Notes: generated by a model not told the origin, from the letters alone. A stretch of DNA of 64,000 nucleotides from Hymenobacter aerophilus DSM 13606 (GCF_000382225.1 NZ_KB907809.1:62001-126000), one strand, 5' to 3'. Numbered from the stretch's first letter, positions 9,195-18,176 are shown. Program-made: numbers and translations.

Positions 9195-9272
9195 GGGCCG
9201 GAAAGACCGTGTCCTGCTTCATTTGGCGTCCGCGCCGCCGAAGTCTGACTCGCTCCAACTCTTAACCGGCCG

Positions 9273-9314
9273 AAAATCAGCGTAATAAATTCAATCAGCG
9301 AAAATCAGTGATTC
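9273..9314 (+). repeat. Half-element of the AATCAG repeat (family C)
   Basis: The last bases of the murD-ftsW gap contain words AATCAGCGTAATAAATTC and AATCAGTGATTC, like the arms at 28646-28819. I see only one arm here and no long hairpin. It ends directly at the ftsW ATG. Confidence 0.5.
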
Positions 9315-10484
9315 ATGGTAACCAACTGGCTGCGTAAAAACCTGAAGGGCGACCCGGTGCTGTGGGGCATTGTGGTGCTGTTTTCGCTGATATCCATTGC
9401 GGTGGTGTATTCGGCTACGGGTACGCTGGCCTACAAGAGCCGCGGCGGCAACACCGAGTACTTCCTCTTCAAGCACAGCAGCCTGATTGTGCTGGGGTTG
9501 CTGTTTATGTGGCTGGCCCACCGCATCGATTACCGCCACTACTCGCGCATCTCGCTGTACGCGCTGCTGGCTTCGGTGCCGCTGCTCATCTTCACCTTCG
9601 TGATGGGCTCGACGCTCAACGAGGCCTCGCGCTGGCTCACCATCCCGGTTATCAACCAGACGTTTCAGCCTTCCGACCTGGCCAAGCTGGCCCTGATTAC
9701 CCACCTGGCCTCCATGCTCAGCCGCCGCCAGCAGCACGTGGGCGACTTCAAAACGACCCTGCTGCCGGTGATGCTGTGGGTGGGCGTGATTTGTGGATTG
9801 ATTATCCTTTCCAACGCTTCCACGGCGCTTTTGCTGTTCGCTACCTGCCTGCTGCTGATGTTTATCGGGCGGGTGCCGCTCAAGCAGATGGCCGTGATGG
9901 TAGCTATTGGCGTGGTCGTGGGGGGCGTGGGCCTGGCGTCCGGGCAGCGCTGGAAAACGGTGCAGTCGCGCGTCGAGAGCTTCACCGATAAGAGCAAGCC
10001 GGTGCCGTTTCAGTTGGAGCACGCCTACATTGCCGAGGCCACCGGCGGCTTGTTCGGCAAGGGGCCCGGCAAAAGCACCGAGCGCAACATCATGCCCCAC
10101 CCGTATTCCGACTTCATCTACGCCATCATCATTGAAGAATACGGCCTGTTTGGGGGCGTGGTGGTGCTGTTTCTGTACCTAGCCTTCCTGTATCGGGGGC
10201 TGAAAACGGTAATGAACAGCTACGGGGCCTTCGGGGGGCTGCTTTCGGCGGGACTTACGTTCAGTCTGGTGCTGCAGGCCATGGTGAACATGGGCGTGGC
10301 CGTGGGCCTGGGCCCGATTACCGGCCTGCCGCTGCCGTTGCTGAGCATGGGCGGTACCTCGCTTATCTTCACCGGCATCAGCATCGGCATCATCCTAGCC
10401 GTAAGCCGCGGCGAGCGGGAAATCCGCCCCATGAGCGACCAGCCCGCCGACACCGCCCGCATTCCTAAAGTGGCCATTTCTTGA
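9315..10484 (+). CDS. ftsW: Peptidoglycan glycosyltransferase FtsW (SEDS family)
   Basis: FtsW polymerises lipid II at the septum together with FtsI. The 389-residue protein has about ten hydrophobic segments typical of SEDS proteins. The conserved loop with HPYSDFIYA (about residues 260-268) contains the Asp corresponding to the catalytic acid region, and GLPLPLLSMGGTS near residue 340 is the family signature. It lies between murD and murG, as in other Bacteroidota. Confidence 0.94.
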   Translation: MVTNWLRKNLKGDPVLWGIVVLFSLISIAVVYSATGTLAYKSRGGNTEYFLFKHSSLIVLGLLFMWLAHRIDYRHYSRISLYALLASVPLLIFTFVMGSTLNEASRWLTIPVINQTFQPSDLAKLALITHLASMLSRRQQHVGDFKTTLLPVMLWVGVICGLIILSNASTALLLFATCLLLMFIGRVPLKQMAVMVAIGVVVGGVGLASGQRWKTVQSRVESFTDKSKPVPFQLEHAYIAEATGGLFGKGPGKSTERNIMPHPYSDFIYAIIIEEYGLFGGVVVLFLYLAFLYRGLKTVMNSYGAFGGLLSAGLTFSLVLQAMVNMGVAVGLGPITGLPLPLLSMGGTSLIFTGISIGIILAVSRGEREIRPMSDQPADTARIPKVAIS

Positions 10485-10575
10485 GCTGTTAGCTGAAAGC
10501 TGTTAGCTGTGAGCTTTCGTTGAGAAGCAGCAGTTGGCGGTCAGCTAACAGCTACTAGCTCTCAGCTAACAGCTA
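10485..10575. repeat. Imperfect 32-bp inverted repeat of AGCTGTTAGCT words (family B)
   Basis: The left arm begins right after the ftsW stop and consists of tandem AGCTGTTAGCT-like words. The right arm (about 10541-10575) carries AGCTAACAGCT words. Aligned over 32 bases, the arms match at 28. It ends 4 bases before the murG ATG. The same family appears at 40455-40597 and 47381-47417, and inside murC. Confidence 0.8.
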
Positions 10576-10579
10576 AAAA

Positions 10580-11674
10580 ATGAAACTTATTATCAGCGGC
10601 GGCGGCACCGGGGGGCACATTTTTCCGGCCGTGGCCATTGCCAACGAAGTGCGCCGCCGGTTTCCCGAGGCTGAAATCCTGTTTGTGGGCGCCAACGGCC
10701 GCATGGAAATGACCCGCGTGCCCGAGGCCGGCTACGAAATCATCGGCCTCGATATTGCCGGTTTGCAGCGTAGCCTGACGCCCAAAAACCTGCTGTTCCC
10801 CATCAAGGTGATGCGCGCCGTGCGCAAGGCGGGCAAAATCATCGACAAATTCCGGCCCGATGCGGTGGTGGGCGTGGGGGGCTACGCTTCGGCGCCGGTG
10901 CTGCTGGCGGCTACTTCGCGCAGCATTCCGGCCCTGATTCAGGAGCAGAACTCCTACGCTGGCCTCGTGAATAAGCTGCTGGCCCGGCGCGTGCAGCGCA
11001 TCTGCGTGGCGTATGAAGGCATGGAGAAGTTCTTCCCGCAGGAGCGGCTCACGCTGACCGGCAACCCCGTGCGCACCGAAATTGCCAGCGGCCAGCGCGC
11101 CGAAGCCCTGGCGTTTTTCGGGCTCGACGCCACGCGGCCGGTGCTACTCGTAATTGGCGGCAGCCTGGGGGCGCGTACGCTCAACCAGGCCACGGCCGCC
11201 GCGCTGCCCCGCCTGCAGGCGGCCGGCGTGCAGCTGCTCTGGCAAACCGGCAAGCTGTATTTCCCGGAGGCCGAAAAGCAGGTTGCCCCGTTTGCCGCCG
11301 ACAACTTACAGGCCCTGGAGTTCATTCGCCGCATGGATTTGGCCTACGCCGTGGCCGATGCGGTGGTGAGCCGAGCCGGGGCGCTGTCGGTATCAGAGCT
11401 GTGCCTGACGGGCAAGCCCAGCATCCTGGTGCCCTCGCCCAACGTGGCCGAAGACCACCAGACCAAGAACGCCCTGGCCCTAAGCACCCGCGACGCCGCC
11501 CTGCTCGTGCGCGACGCCGAGGCCGCCACCACGCTCTACGACGAGGCGCTGGCGCTGCTCCAGAATCCGGCCCGGCAGCAGCAGCTAAGCGCCAACATCC
11601 GGGCGCTGGCCCGCCCCCAGGCCACCAGCACGATTGTCGACGAGCTGCTGAAACTGATTCCGAATGTGGGCTGA
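10580..11674 (+). CDS. murG: UDP-N-acetylglucosamine--N-acetylmuramyl-(pentapeptide) pyrophosphoryl-undecaprenol N-acetylglucosamine transferase MurG
   Basis: MurG converts lipid I to lipid II on the cytoplasmic face of the membrane. The 364-residue length is normal. Motifs visible are the N-terminal Gly-rich loop SGGGTGGHIFPA (residues 6-17), GVGGYASAPVL (about 95-105), IQEQNSYAG, GNPVRTE, the second Rossmann loop GGSLGAR (about residue 193), and the UDP-GlcNAc-binding region SRAGALSVSEL. It is 51 bases upstream of murC with no repeat in between. Confidence 0.96.
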   Translation: MKLIISGGGTGGHIFPAVAIANEVRRRFPEAEILFVGANGRMEMTRVPEAGYEIIGLDIAGLQRSLTPKNLLFPIKVMRAVRKAGKIIDKFRPDAVVGVGGYASAPVLLAATSRSIPALIQEQNSYAGLVNKLLARRVQRICVAYEGMEKFFPQERLTLTGNPVRTEIASGQRAEALAFFGLDATRPVLLVIGGSLGARTLNQATAAALPRLQAAGVQLLWQTGKLYFPEAEKQVAPFAADNLQALEFIRRMDLAYAVADAVVSRAGALSVSELCLTGKPSILVPSPNVAEDHQTKNALALSTRDAALLVRDAEAATTLYDEALALLQNPARQQQLSANIRALARPQATSTIVDELLKLIPNVG

Positions 11675-11725
11675 GGACCACGTTTTATTAATCCATCATC
11701 CCGAACCTGCTACTGCCTTCCTGAA

Positions 11726-13222
11726 ATGAAATCCAACGTCTTTTTCCTGGGAATCGGGGGCATCGGCATGTCGGCGCTGGCGCGCTGGTTTCGGGCCAAC
11801 GGGCACGTGGTAAGCGGCTACGATAAAACCCGCACGCCCCTGACCGACGCCCTGACGGCCGAAGGCATCACGATTCACTACGACGACGCGGTGGAGAACA
11901 TTCCGGCCGCCGTGCGCGAAAACCCGGCCGATACGTTGGTCGTGCTCACGCCCGCCATCCCGAAGGACCACCGCGAATGGGCCTGGCTGCGGGAGCAGGG
12001 CTACGACATCCGCAAGCGCAGCCAGGTGCTGGGCGTGCTCACCGAGGGCCGGCCCACCATTGCGGTGGCCGGCACCCACGGCAAAACCACCACCAGCAGT
12101 ATGGTAGCCCACCTGCTGCACCACGCCGGCGTGCCCTGCGCGGCGTTTCTGGGCGGCATCAGCGTAAATCTGGGCTCGAACCTGCTGCTGCCTGCGGCCG
12201 GAGCCAGCAACGAAGCAGCCGCCAGCCAAATCCCGGTTGTGGTAGAGGCCGATGAGTACGACCGGAGCTTCCTGACGCTGTTCCCGACGGTTGCCATCGT
12301 CACCAGCACCGACGCCGACCACCTCGATATTTACGGCGACGCCGATACGCTGCTCGAATCGTTCCGGCAGTTTGTGGGGCAGATTCAGCCGGGCGGCACA
12401 CTTATCATCAACCACACGGCCCACCCCAGCGTGGCCGCCGCCGCGCCGGCCGGCGTGCGGGTGCTGCGCTACGGCCTGAACCCCGAGCAGGGCCCGGAAC
12501 TGTACGCCGGCAACATCACGGCTGAGGGCCACCTGTTCCGCTTCGACATGCACGGCCCGGCCGGTTCGGCCAGCTCGAACGGGCCGGAGCAAAACAAGCC
12601 AAAAGCTGACGGCTCTCAGCTGACAGCTCAAATAGAAGGGCTGGAGCTGGCCGTGCCGGGCTTCCACAACGTGGAGAACATGCTGGCCGCCGCCGCCGTG
12701 GCCCGCCTTTATGGCCTTTCTGATGAGCAGCTGCGCGCCGCCGTGGCCGCTTACCGGGGCGTCAAGCGCCGGTTCGAGTTCATTGTAACGGCCGGCACCC
12801 CTCAGCAGCCCAAGGTGTACGTGGACGACTACGCCCATCACCCACGCGAAATTGAGGCGTTTTTGCAGTCGTTGCGGGCCCTGTACCCGGGGCGGCGGCT
12901 GCGGGTGGTTTTCCAGCCGCACCTGTTCAGCCGTACCCGCGATTTTGCGGCCGGATTCGCTGAGAGCCTGAGCCTTGCCGATGAAGTGGTACTGCTCGAC
13001 ATCTACCCGGCCCGCGAGCAGCCGCTGCCAGGCGTAACGGCGGAGTTGATTTTATCCCAAATCACGGCCCCGGAAAAATCTCTGCAAACCAAGGCCGAAA
13101 TTTTGCAGAATGCCGAAACCAATCCGAATTTTGACGTATTAGCCACCGTAGGCGCGGGCGACATCGACCAGTTAGTGCCTCAATTAAAGAATATTTTGAA
13201 TATTCGCTGGCCGAATGGTTGA
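11726..13222 (+). CDS. murC: UDP-N-acetylmuramate--L-alanine ligase MurC
   Basis: MurC attaches L-Ala to UDP-MurNAc. The motifs include the N-terminal GIGGIGMSALA, the P-loop AGTHGKTTTSSM (about residue 114), EADEYDRSF, TSTDADHLDIYG, and DDYAHHPREI in the C-terminal domain. At 498 residues it is longer than the usual 450-470. Part of the excess is a low-complexity insertion at about residues 276-302, just before the conserved PGFHNVENM segment, and this includes a copy of the family B repeat. The core motifs are intact, so the enzyme is probably active. Confidence 0.94.
   Translation: MKSNVFFLGIGGIGMSALARWFRANGHVVSGYDKTRTPLTDALTAEGITIHYDDAVENIPAAVRENPADTLVVLTPAIPKDHREWAWLREQGYDIRKRSQVLGVLTEGRPTIAVAGTHGKTTTSSMVAHLLHHAGVPCAAFLGGISVNLGSNLLLPAAGASNEAAASQIPVVVEADEYDRSFLTLFPTVAIVTSTDADHLDIYGDADTLLESFRQFVGQIQPGGTLIINHTAHPSVAAAAPAGVRVLRYGLNPEQGPELYAGNITAEGHLFRFDMHGPAGSASSNGPEQNKPKADGSQLTAQIEGLELAVPGFHNVENMLAAAAVARLYGLSDEQLRAAVAAYRGVKRRFEFIVTAGTPQQPKVYVDDYAHHPREIEAFLQSLRALYPGRRLRVVFQPHLFSRTRDFAAGFAESLSLADEVVLLDIYPAREQPLPGVTAELILSQITAPEKSLQTKAEILQNAETNPNFDVLATVGAGDIDQLVPQLKNILNIRWPNG
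12604..12628 (+). repeat. Family B repeat word inside the murC reading frame
   Basis: The 25 bases carry AGCTGAC-GGCTCTC-AGCTGACAGCT, and CTCTCAGCTGACAGCT matches CTCTCAGCTAACAGCT at 10559-10574 in 15 of 16 positions. It is read in frame as part of the KADGSQLTAQI segment (residues about 293-301). Confidence 0.65.
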
Positions 13223-13286
13223 GCTGGCCGGCCCCGCCGCTCGTCTGCCCTTCTGCCTCTCAAGCCCTTAGTACCCACCTGCCCCA

Positions 13287-14045
13287 ATGAAGCGCGACGC
13301 CCAGAACCTGCTGATTGCCACCGTCTGCCTGCTACTGCTGCTGGGCTTGGGGGCATTTGCGGCCACGCGGCAAGCCAACCGCAAAGTGGGCGGCGTGCTG
13401 GTGTCGGTGAGCAATGAGTTCAACAACTTCTTCATCGGCCAGCGCGAAGTAACCGGCCTGCTCACCCGCCAGGGCCGCGACCGGCTCGAAGGCGCCGACC
13501 CGGCCGACATCGACCTGAAGGCCCTCGAAGCCCGCCTGAAAGCGCATAGCTTCGTGAAGGAAGCGCAGGTGTACCGCGACCTGGCCGGCAATCTGCACGC
13601 CGATGTGCGCCAGAGCCGCCCCATTGCCCGCCTCGTGCACGCCGACGCCCGCCAGGACAGCTACCTCGATGCTGACGGCCGCAAGCTGCCGCTGTCTTCG
13701 CTGTTTACGGCCCGGGTGGTGCCCATTTCGCGGCCCGGCGGCCAGCCCCTGGCCGCGTCCTTTTTTCAGGACAGCAGCGGCACACGCTACCTGGAGTTTC
13801 TGCGTTACATCGACGAAAAGCCCTTCTGGCGCGCTCAGGTTGCCGAAATATTTGTGGCGCCCAACGGAAAAATTTCGTTCACCCAGCAAGTAGGCGACCA
13901 GCGGGTAGAATTTGGCTTTCCGGATAATATTTCTGAAAAATTCGCGAAACTAATGGTATTTTACCGGCAAATTCCGCCGGTGCTTGGCTGGGACACGTAC
14001 CACCGCGTCAACGTCGAATTCAAGGACCAAATCATTTGCGAATAA
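13287..14045 (+). CDS. ftsQ: Cell division protein FtsQ/DivIB
   Basis: This 252-residue protein has one N-terminal transmembrane segment (about residues 9-27) followed by a periplasmic region. The segment at about 70-110 (DLKALEARLKAHSFVKEAQVY) fits the POTRA domain that recruits FtsL and partners. FtsQ sequences diverge strongly. The call rests on topology, the POTRA-like pattern and the murC-ftsQ-ftsA order. Gaps on both sides are short and repeat-free. Confidence 0.85.
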   Translation: MKRDAQNLLIATVCLLLLLGLGAFAATRQANRKVGGVLVSVSNEFNNFFIGQREVTGLLTRQGRDRLEGADPADIDLKALEARLKAHSFVKEAQVYRDLAGNLHADVRQSRPIARLVHADARQDSYLDADGRKLPLSSLFTARVVPISRPGGQPLAASFFQDSSGTRYLEFLRYIDEKPFWRAQVAEIFVAPNGKISFTQQVGDQRVEFGFPDNISEKFAKLMVFYRQIPPVLGWDTYHRVNVEFKDQIICE

Positions 14046-14129
14046 AACTGTCCGTGTAAACCGCTACCTTAAAGCGGATTAAACGCCTTATCTCTGCCTG
14101 CTCCCGCAAACCTCTCGCCCTCCCTCCCC

Positions 14130-15512
14130 ATGCAACACGATAAAATTGTAGTCGGCCTCGATATCGGTACCACCAAAATCTGCGCCCTGGTGGGTCGCAA
14201 AAACGAATTCGGCAAGCTGGAAATTCTGGGGCTGGGCAAAGCCGTGTCGGAGGGCGTGGTACGGGGCATTGTGTCGAATATCGACAAAACGGTGGACGCC
14301 ATCAAGAAGGCCATCCGGCAGGCCGAGGAGCAGTCGGGCATCAACATTGGCGTGGTGAACGTGGGCATTGCGGGCCAGCACATCAAGAGTCTGCAGCACA
14401 ACGGCAGCATCACCCGCGCCTCGGCCGAAACCGAAATCACCCAGGCCGACGTGGAGCGCCTCACCAGCGACATGTATCGCCTCGTAACGCCGCCCGGCTC
14501 GCAGATCATCCACGTAATGCCCCAGGACTACAAAGTAGACTACGAGGAGGGCATTCTGGACCCCGTGGGCATGTCGGGCGTGCGGCTGGAGGGCAACTTC
14601 CACATCATCACGGCCCAGAGCACGGCCATCAACAACGTCTATAAGTGCGTAACCAAGGCCGGGCTGGAAATTGACAACCTGATTCTCGAGCCGCTGGCAT
14701 CGAGCATGTCGGTGCTCAGCGACGAGGAGAAGGAAGCCGGCGTGGCGCTGGTCGATATTGGCGGTGGCACCACCGACCTGGCTATCTTCAAGGACGGCAT
14801 CATCCGCCACGCGGCGGTGCTGCCCTTCGGCGGCAACATCATCACCACCGACATCAAGCAGGGCTGCCAGGTGATGCAGAACCAGGCCGAGCAGCTCAAG
14901 GTGAAGTTCGGCAAAGCCATTGCCGAGGAAGCCTCGGAGTACGAAATCGTGAGCATTCCCGGCCTGCGCGACCGGGCGCCCAAGGAAATCAGCCTGAAAA
15001 ACCTGGCCTACATTATCGAGGCCCGGATGGAGGAAATCGTGGAGCTGGTGTACGCCGAAATCCAGCGCCTGGGCTTCCAGGACAAGCTGGCGGCCGGCAT
15101 CGTGATGACCGGCGGCGGCTCGCAGCTCCAGAATCTGGTGCAGCTCACCGAGTACGTTACCGGCCTCGACACGCGCATCGGCTACCCCAACGAACACTTG
15201 GGCAAGAGCAAGATTGAGGCCGTGAAGTCGCCCATGTACGCCACCACGGTGGGCCTGGTGCTGGCCGGCTACCGCTCGCTCGACGACCGCCTGGCCCAGC
15301 GCGGCTACGAGGAGCCCGAGCAGGAGCAGAACTACTACGTGGCCACGCCCGAAGTACGGCCGGCCGCGGCCCCTCCTCAAACCCCACCTGCTCCCGCCGC
15401 GCCGGCCGCCGAAAAGGCCGCCAAAAAAGCGGGCGCCGGGGATTTTTTCCAGCGAATTCTTAATCGCACGAAAGACCTGCTGATTAACGATTTCGACGAC
15501 AAACAATACTAG
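14130..15512 (+). CDS. ftsA: Cell division protein FtsA
   Basis: FtsA is an actin-like ATPase that tethers FtsZ to the membrane. The 460-residue protein shows the actin-fold phosphate-binding loop VGLDIGTTKICALVG at residues 8-22, VDIGGGTTDLAIF (about 208-220) and VMTGGGSQLQNL (about 324-335). A long Pro/Ala-rich linker (about 410-435) precedes the C-terminal amphipathic segment FFQRILNRTKDLLIND, which is the likely membrane-binding helix. It is followed by an AT-rich repeat before ftsZ. Confidence 0.95.
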   Translation: MQHDKIVVGLDIGTTKICALVGRKNEFGKLEILGLGKAVSEGVVRGIVSNIDKTVDAIKKAIRQAEEQSGINIGVVNVGIAGQHIKSLQHNGSITRASAETEITQADVERLTSDMYRLVTPPGSQIIHVMPQDYKVDYEEGILDPVGMSGVRLEGNFHIITAQSTAINNVYKCVTKAGLEIDNLILEPLASSMSVLSDEEKEAGVALVDIGGGTTDLAIFKDGIIRHAAVLPFGGNIITTDIKQGCQVMQNQAEQLKVKFGKAIAEEASEYEIVSIPGLRDRAPKEISLKNLAYIIEARMEEIVELVYAEIQRLGFQDKLAAGIVMTGGGSQLQNLVQLTEYVTGLDTRIGYPNEHLGKSKIEAVKSPMYATTVGLVLAGYRSLDDRLAQRGYEEPEQEQNYYVATPEVRPAAAPPQTPPAPAAPAAEKAAKKAGAGDFFQRILNRTKDLLINDFDDKQY

Positions 15513-15632
15513 CGTTAATTATGACTTTTGAATTTTGAATTCTGCGTTTCGATACCAATAGTCTGCTGAACGGCAGGCGCCGCGACGTCTAATTCCTGAT
15601 TTAAAATCCATAATTCATAATTGACTTTCCGC
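15513..15632. repeat. AT-rich imperfect inverted repeat (family D)
   Basis: The left half carries TTAATTATGACTTTTGAATTTTG words and the right half carries TAAAATCCATAATTCATAATTG words. The unrelated centre is GC-rich. The element fills the ftsA-ftsZ gap and resembles the one between rsmH and ftsL. Confidence 0.6.
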
Positions 15633-17138
15633 ATGAATTATACTTTCGACATTCAGCCGCAATCAACCTCCATCATTAAAGTGATAGGGGTAGGGGGCGG
15701 CGGCTCCAATGCCGTCAAGCACATGTATGCCCAGGGCATCAAAGACGTGGAGTTTGTTATCTGCAACACCGACAAGCAGGCCCTGGCCTCCTCGCCGGTG
15801 CCCAACCGCATGCAAATCGGCATCGACCTGACCGAAGGGCTGGGGGCGGGCGCCAACCCCGAGCGGGGCAAGCAGGCCGCCATCGAGAGCCGCGAGCAGA
15901 TTCGGGAATTGCTGAGCCAGGGCACCCGCATGGTGTTTATTACGGCGGGCATGGGCGGCGGTACCGGTACCGGGGCCGCGCCCGTAATTGCCAAAGTGGC
16001 CAAGGAGCTGGGCATTCTCACGGTGGGCATCGTCACGGCGCCGTTTATGTTTGAGGGCCGCAAGAAGCGCCAGCAGGCCGAGCAGGGCATCAAGGAGCTG
16101 AGCGAGGACTGCGACACGGTGCTGGTGATTCTCAACGACAAAATCCGCGAGATGTACGGCAACCTGCCCCTGAGCGCAGCCTTTGCCAAAGCCGATACCG
16201 TGCTGACGACGGCCGCCAAGTCGATTGCCGAGATTATTACGGTGACTTCGGACGTGAACGTGGACTTCGAAGACGTGAAAACGGTGATGAAGGACTCGGG
16301 TGCGGCCGTGATGGGCAGCAGCGTAACGGAAGGCGAAAACCGCGCCGCCCGCGCCGCCGAGGAGGCGCTGGCTTCGCCGTTGCTCAACAACACCGATATT
16401 CACGGCGCTCAGCGCATCCTGCTCAGCATCATGTCGGGCGACCAGGCCGAGCTGGAGATGGACGAGCTGACCGAAATTACGGAGTACATCCAGGATAAGG
16501 CCGGCCAGAATGCCGAGGTGATTTTCGGCCACGGCATCGACCCCTCGCTGGGCCAGAGCATCCGGGTAACCGTAATTGCCACTGGTTTCGCCCGCGACGC
16601 CCACAACATTACGGCCGTTGTGCCCCGCGACGATGCCCGCGCCGACCCCGGAACGGGACCAGCCGCCGAGCAGCAGCCGGCCGAACCGGCCGCTGCGCCA
16701 GCCGCGCCGGTGGTACCCACCTTCGGCAGCCCGGCGCCGGCCGAGCCGCCGGTAGTGGTGCGCGACCTCGAAACGTCGCCGCCGCAGCACACCGCCGGGC
16801 CGGTGTCCGCCCCCTCGATGCCGGCCCCCGAGCCGCAGCTGCAGTACCAGTACCCGCCGCAGCCCCAGACGCCCCCCGTGGCCACCGTGCAGCACAGCTT
16901 GCCCCGGCCCACGCTGGAAGCCCGCGCCGAGGAGCGTCGCCAGCGCCTGCAGGCCCTCAGCAACGGCCTGACCAACGACGCGCTGAAGGAACAGCTGGAA
17001 ACGCCGGCCTACCTGCGCCGCCAGGTGAAGCTGGAAAATGTGGTGCCCTCCTCGGAGCAGAACGTGAGCCGCTTCAACCTCTCCGACGACAACGAGCTGC
17101 TGGGCGACAACCGTTTCCTGCACGACAACGTCGACTAG
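15633..17138 (+). CDS. ftsZ: Cell division protein FtsZ
   Basis: FtsZ is the tubulin-like GTPase that forms the division ring. From the ATG at 15633 the protein has 501 residues. A TTG four codons upstream is a weaker alternative. Motifs are GVGGGGSNAVKHM near the N-terminus and the tubulin signature GGGTGTGAAPVIA (about residue 107). The globular part ends near residue 325. A Pro/Ala/Gln-rich linker of roughly 130 residues and a conserved-looking acidic tail ending LLGDNRFLHDNVD follow, as in other Bacteroidota FtsZ. It is the last gene of the cluster, and a strong terminator follows. Confidence 0.96.
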   Translation: MNYTFDIQPQSTSIIKVIGVGGGGSNAVKHMYAQGIKDVEFVICNTDKQALASSPVPNRMQIGIDLTEGLGAGANPERGKQAAIESREQIRELLSQGTRMVFITAGMGGGTGTGAAPVIAKVAKELGILTVGIVTAPFMFEGRKKRQQAEQGIKELSEDCDTVLVILNDKIREMYGNLPLSAAFAKADTVLTTAAKSIAEIITVTSDVNVDFEDVKTVMKDSGAAVMGSSVTEGENRAARAAEEALASPLLNNTDIHGAQRILLSIMSGDQAELEMDELTEITEYIQDKAGQNAEVIFGHGIDPSLGQSIRVTVIATGFARDAHNITAVVPRDDARADPGTGPAAEQQPAEPAAAPAAPVVPTFGSPAPAEPPVVVRDLETSPPQHTAGPVSAPSMPAPEPQLQYQYPPQPQTPPVATVQHSLPRPTLEARAEERRQRLQALSNGLTNDALKEQLETPAYLRRQVKLENVVPSSEQNVSRFNLSDDNELLGDNRFLHDNVD

Positions 17139-17174
17139 TTCTCTCAGTCAGGCTGATTCTGACAGATAGAAGTT

Positions 17175-17224
17175 AAAAATCAACGGGCCGCCCCAGCAAT
17201 GTCTGGGGCGGCCCGTTGATTTTT
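17175..17224. terminator. Bidirectional intrinsic terminator after ftsZ
   Basis: A near-perfect stem of about 21 bp (AAAATCAACGGGCCGCCCC and its complement) with the loop AGCAATGTCT region is flanked by A and T runs. It ends the dcw cluster on the + strand and the small lipoprotein gene on the - strand. Confidence 0.9.
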
Positions 17225-17235
17225 GCGGTCAGTGG

Positions 17236-17409
17236 TTAGCGGAGCGAGTCGGGCGGCGACAATTCAGGCGACAATTCAGCCGAATCGGCAGGGAAGCGGT
17301 CGGGGTGCATCATTTCGCGCTCGGGGGCCAGGTGGCCGCTACGGCCCCGGCGCGGCGCCGACGTACAGGCCCCCAGCAGAACAAGGCCAAACAGGAGAGT
17401 ATATTTCAT
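17236..17409 (-). CDS. Very small lipoprotein of unknown function
   Basis: This 57-residue frame begins MKYTLLFGLVLLGAC. It therefore has a short lipoprotein signal peptide with lipobox LLGAC, giving Cys15 as the likely lipidated residue. The remainder is Pro/Ser/Arg-rich and contains a duplicated AELSPELSPP segment near the end. It converges on ftsZ with a shared terminator and is shorter than most gene callers report. I recognise no family. The lipobox and the terminator position support it. Confidence 0.6.
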   Translation of the reverse strand: MKYTLLFGLVLLGACTSAPRRGRSGHLAPEREMMHPDRFPADSAELSPELSPPDSLR

Positions 17410-17535
17410 GGGGCGAAAGCAGGGAAAAGAAACAGCGCTTACGCAAACGGCAAGCTTTCGGCCACCCCTTACATTTGCACCCGCGCCATTAGCCGGCGGC
17501 GCCTGGCTTCCAGGCCAGATGATGCGCAGCGGAGC

Positions 17536-18063
17536 CTAGAAGCGCAGCAGGTACTCTACCTGTTCGCGCAACAGCTGCTGGTAGAAGGGCTCGGTTAGCT
17601 CGCCATCGGCGTTCAGGTGCTTGTCGATGAAGGGCAGGCGCACGCGCTGGGGCAGCACGGCCGTGCCTAGGTACATCAGCACATCGGTGAGGTGGTTGAG
17701 GGGCAGCAGCCCACCCTGACTGCCGCTACTCAGCCCGACCAGCGCCGCTTTTTTGTGGCCCAGGCCCGCGGGGTAGGGGAGCCCGTCAATAAATGCCTTT
17801 AGCACGCCCGGAAACGAGCAGTTGTACTCGGGCACGATGAATACCAGCTTTTCGGCACTGGCGGCCAGCGAGGCCAGGGCGTTGAACTCGTCGTGGCGGC
17901 CGGCATTGTTGTAGAGGGCCGAAGTCGTGAAGTCGGCCGGCAACTCCAGCAAATCCAGTATCTGGGCCTCCACGCCGTGCTCGGCCAGCAGGCGGGCGTA
18001 CAAATCGGCTACGCGGCGGGCGCGCGACTCGGGGCGGTTGGTGCCGACAACTATGGTTATCAT
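17536..18063 (-). CDS. NAD(P)H-dependent FMN reductase (flavodoxin-like fold)
   Basis: The 175-residue protein begins MITIVVGTNRPES, with the phosphate-binding loop of the NADPH-dependent FMN reductase family (PF03358). VPEYNCSFPGVLKAFID and GLSSGSQGG are the other family signatures around the flavin. Such cytoplasmic proteins reduce FMN, quinones or azo compounds. The substrate here cannot be told. It lies downstream of sdhCAB on the same strand but is separated by a terminator, so it is probably transcribed on its own. Confidence 0.85.
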   Translation of the reverse strand: MITIVVGTNRPESRARRVADLYARLLAEHGVEAQILDLLELPADFTTSALYNNAGRHDEFNALASLAASAEKLVFIVPEYNCSFPGVLKAFIDGLPYPAGLGHKKAALVGLSSGSQGGLLPLNHLTDVLMYLGTAVLPQRVRLPFIDKHLNADGELTEPFYQQLLREQVEYLLRF

Positions 18064-18111
18064 TCAGTAAGTGAGTAAAGCGAAGGGTAAAGGTAGTCGC
18101 CGGGTGGCGAC

Positions 18112-18145
18112 AAAAAAGGCGAAACGGAAGCCCGTTTCGCCTTTT
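18112..18145 (-). terminator. Intrinsic terminator after sdhB
   Basis: A 14-bp perfect stem (AAAAGGCGAAACGG and its complement at 18132-18145) with a 4-base loop is followed on the - strand by a T-run. It lies about 30 bases past the sdhB stop. Confidence 0.85.
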
Positions 18146-18176
18146 CAGGGAATCCTGCGAGGATAACCGCCGAACC

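Noticed and set aside
17470..17477. TACATTTG on the + strand, an exact TAnnTTTG match
   Set aside because: No gene follows on the + strand; both neighbours are on the - strand. It is most likely chance.
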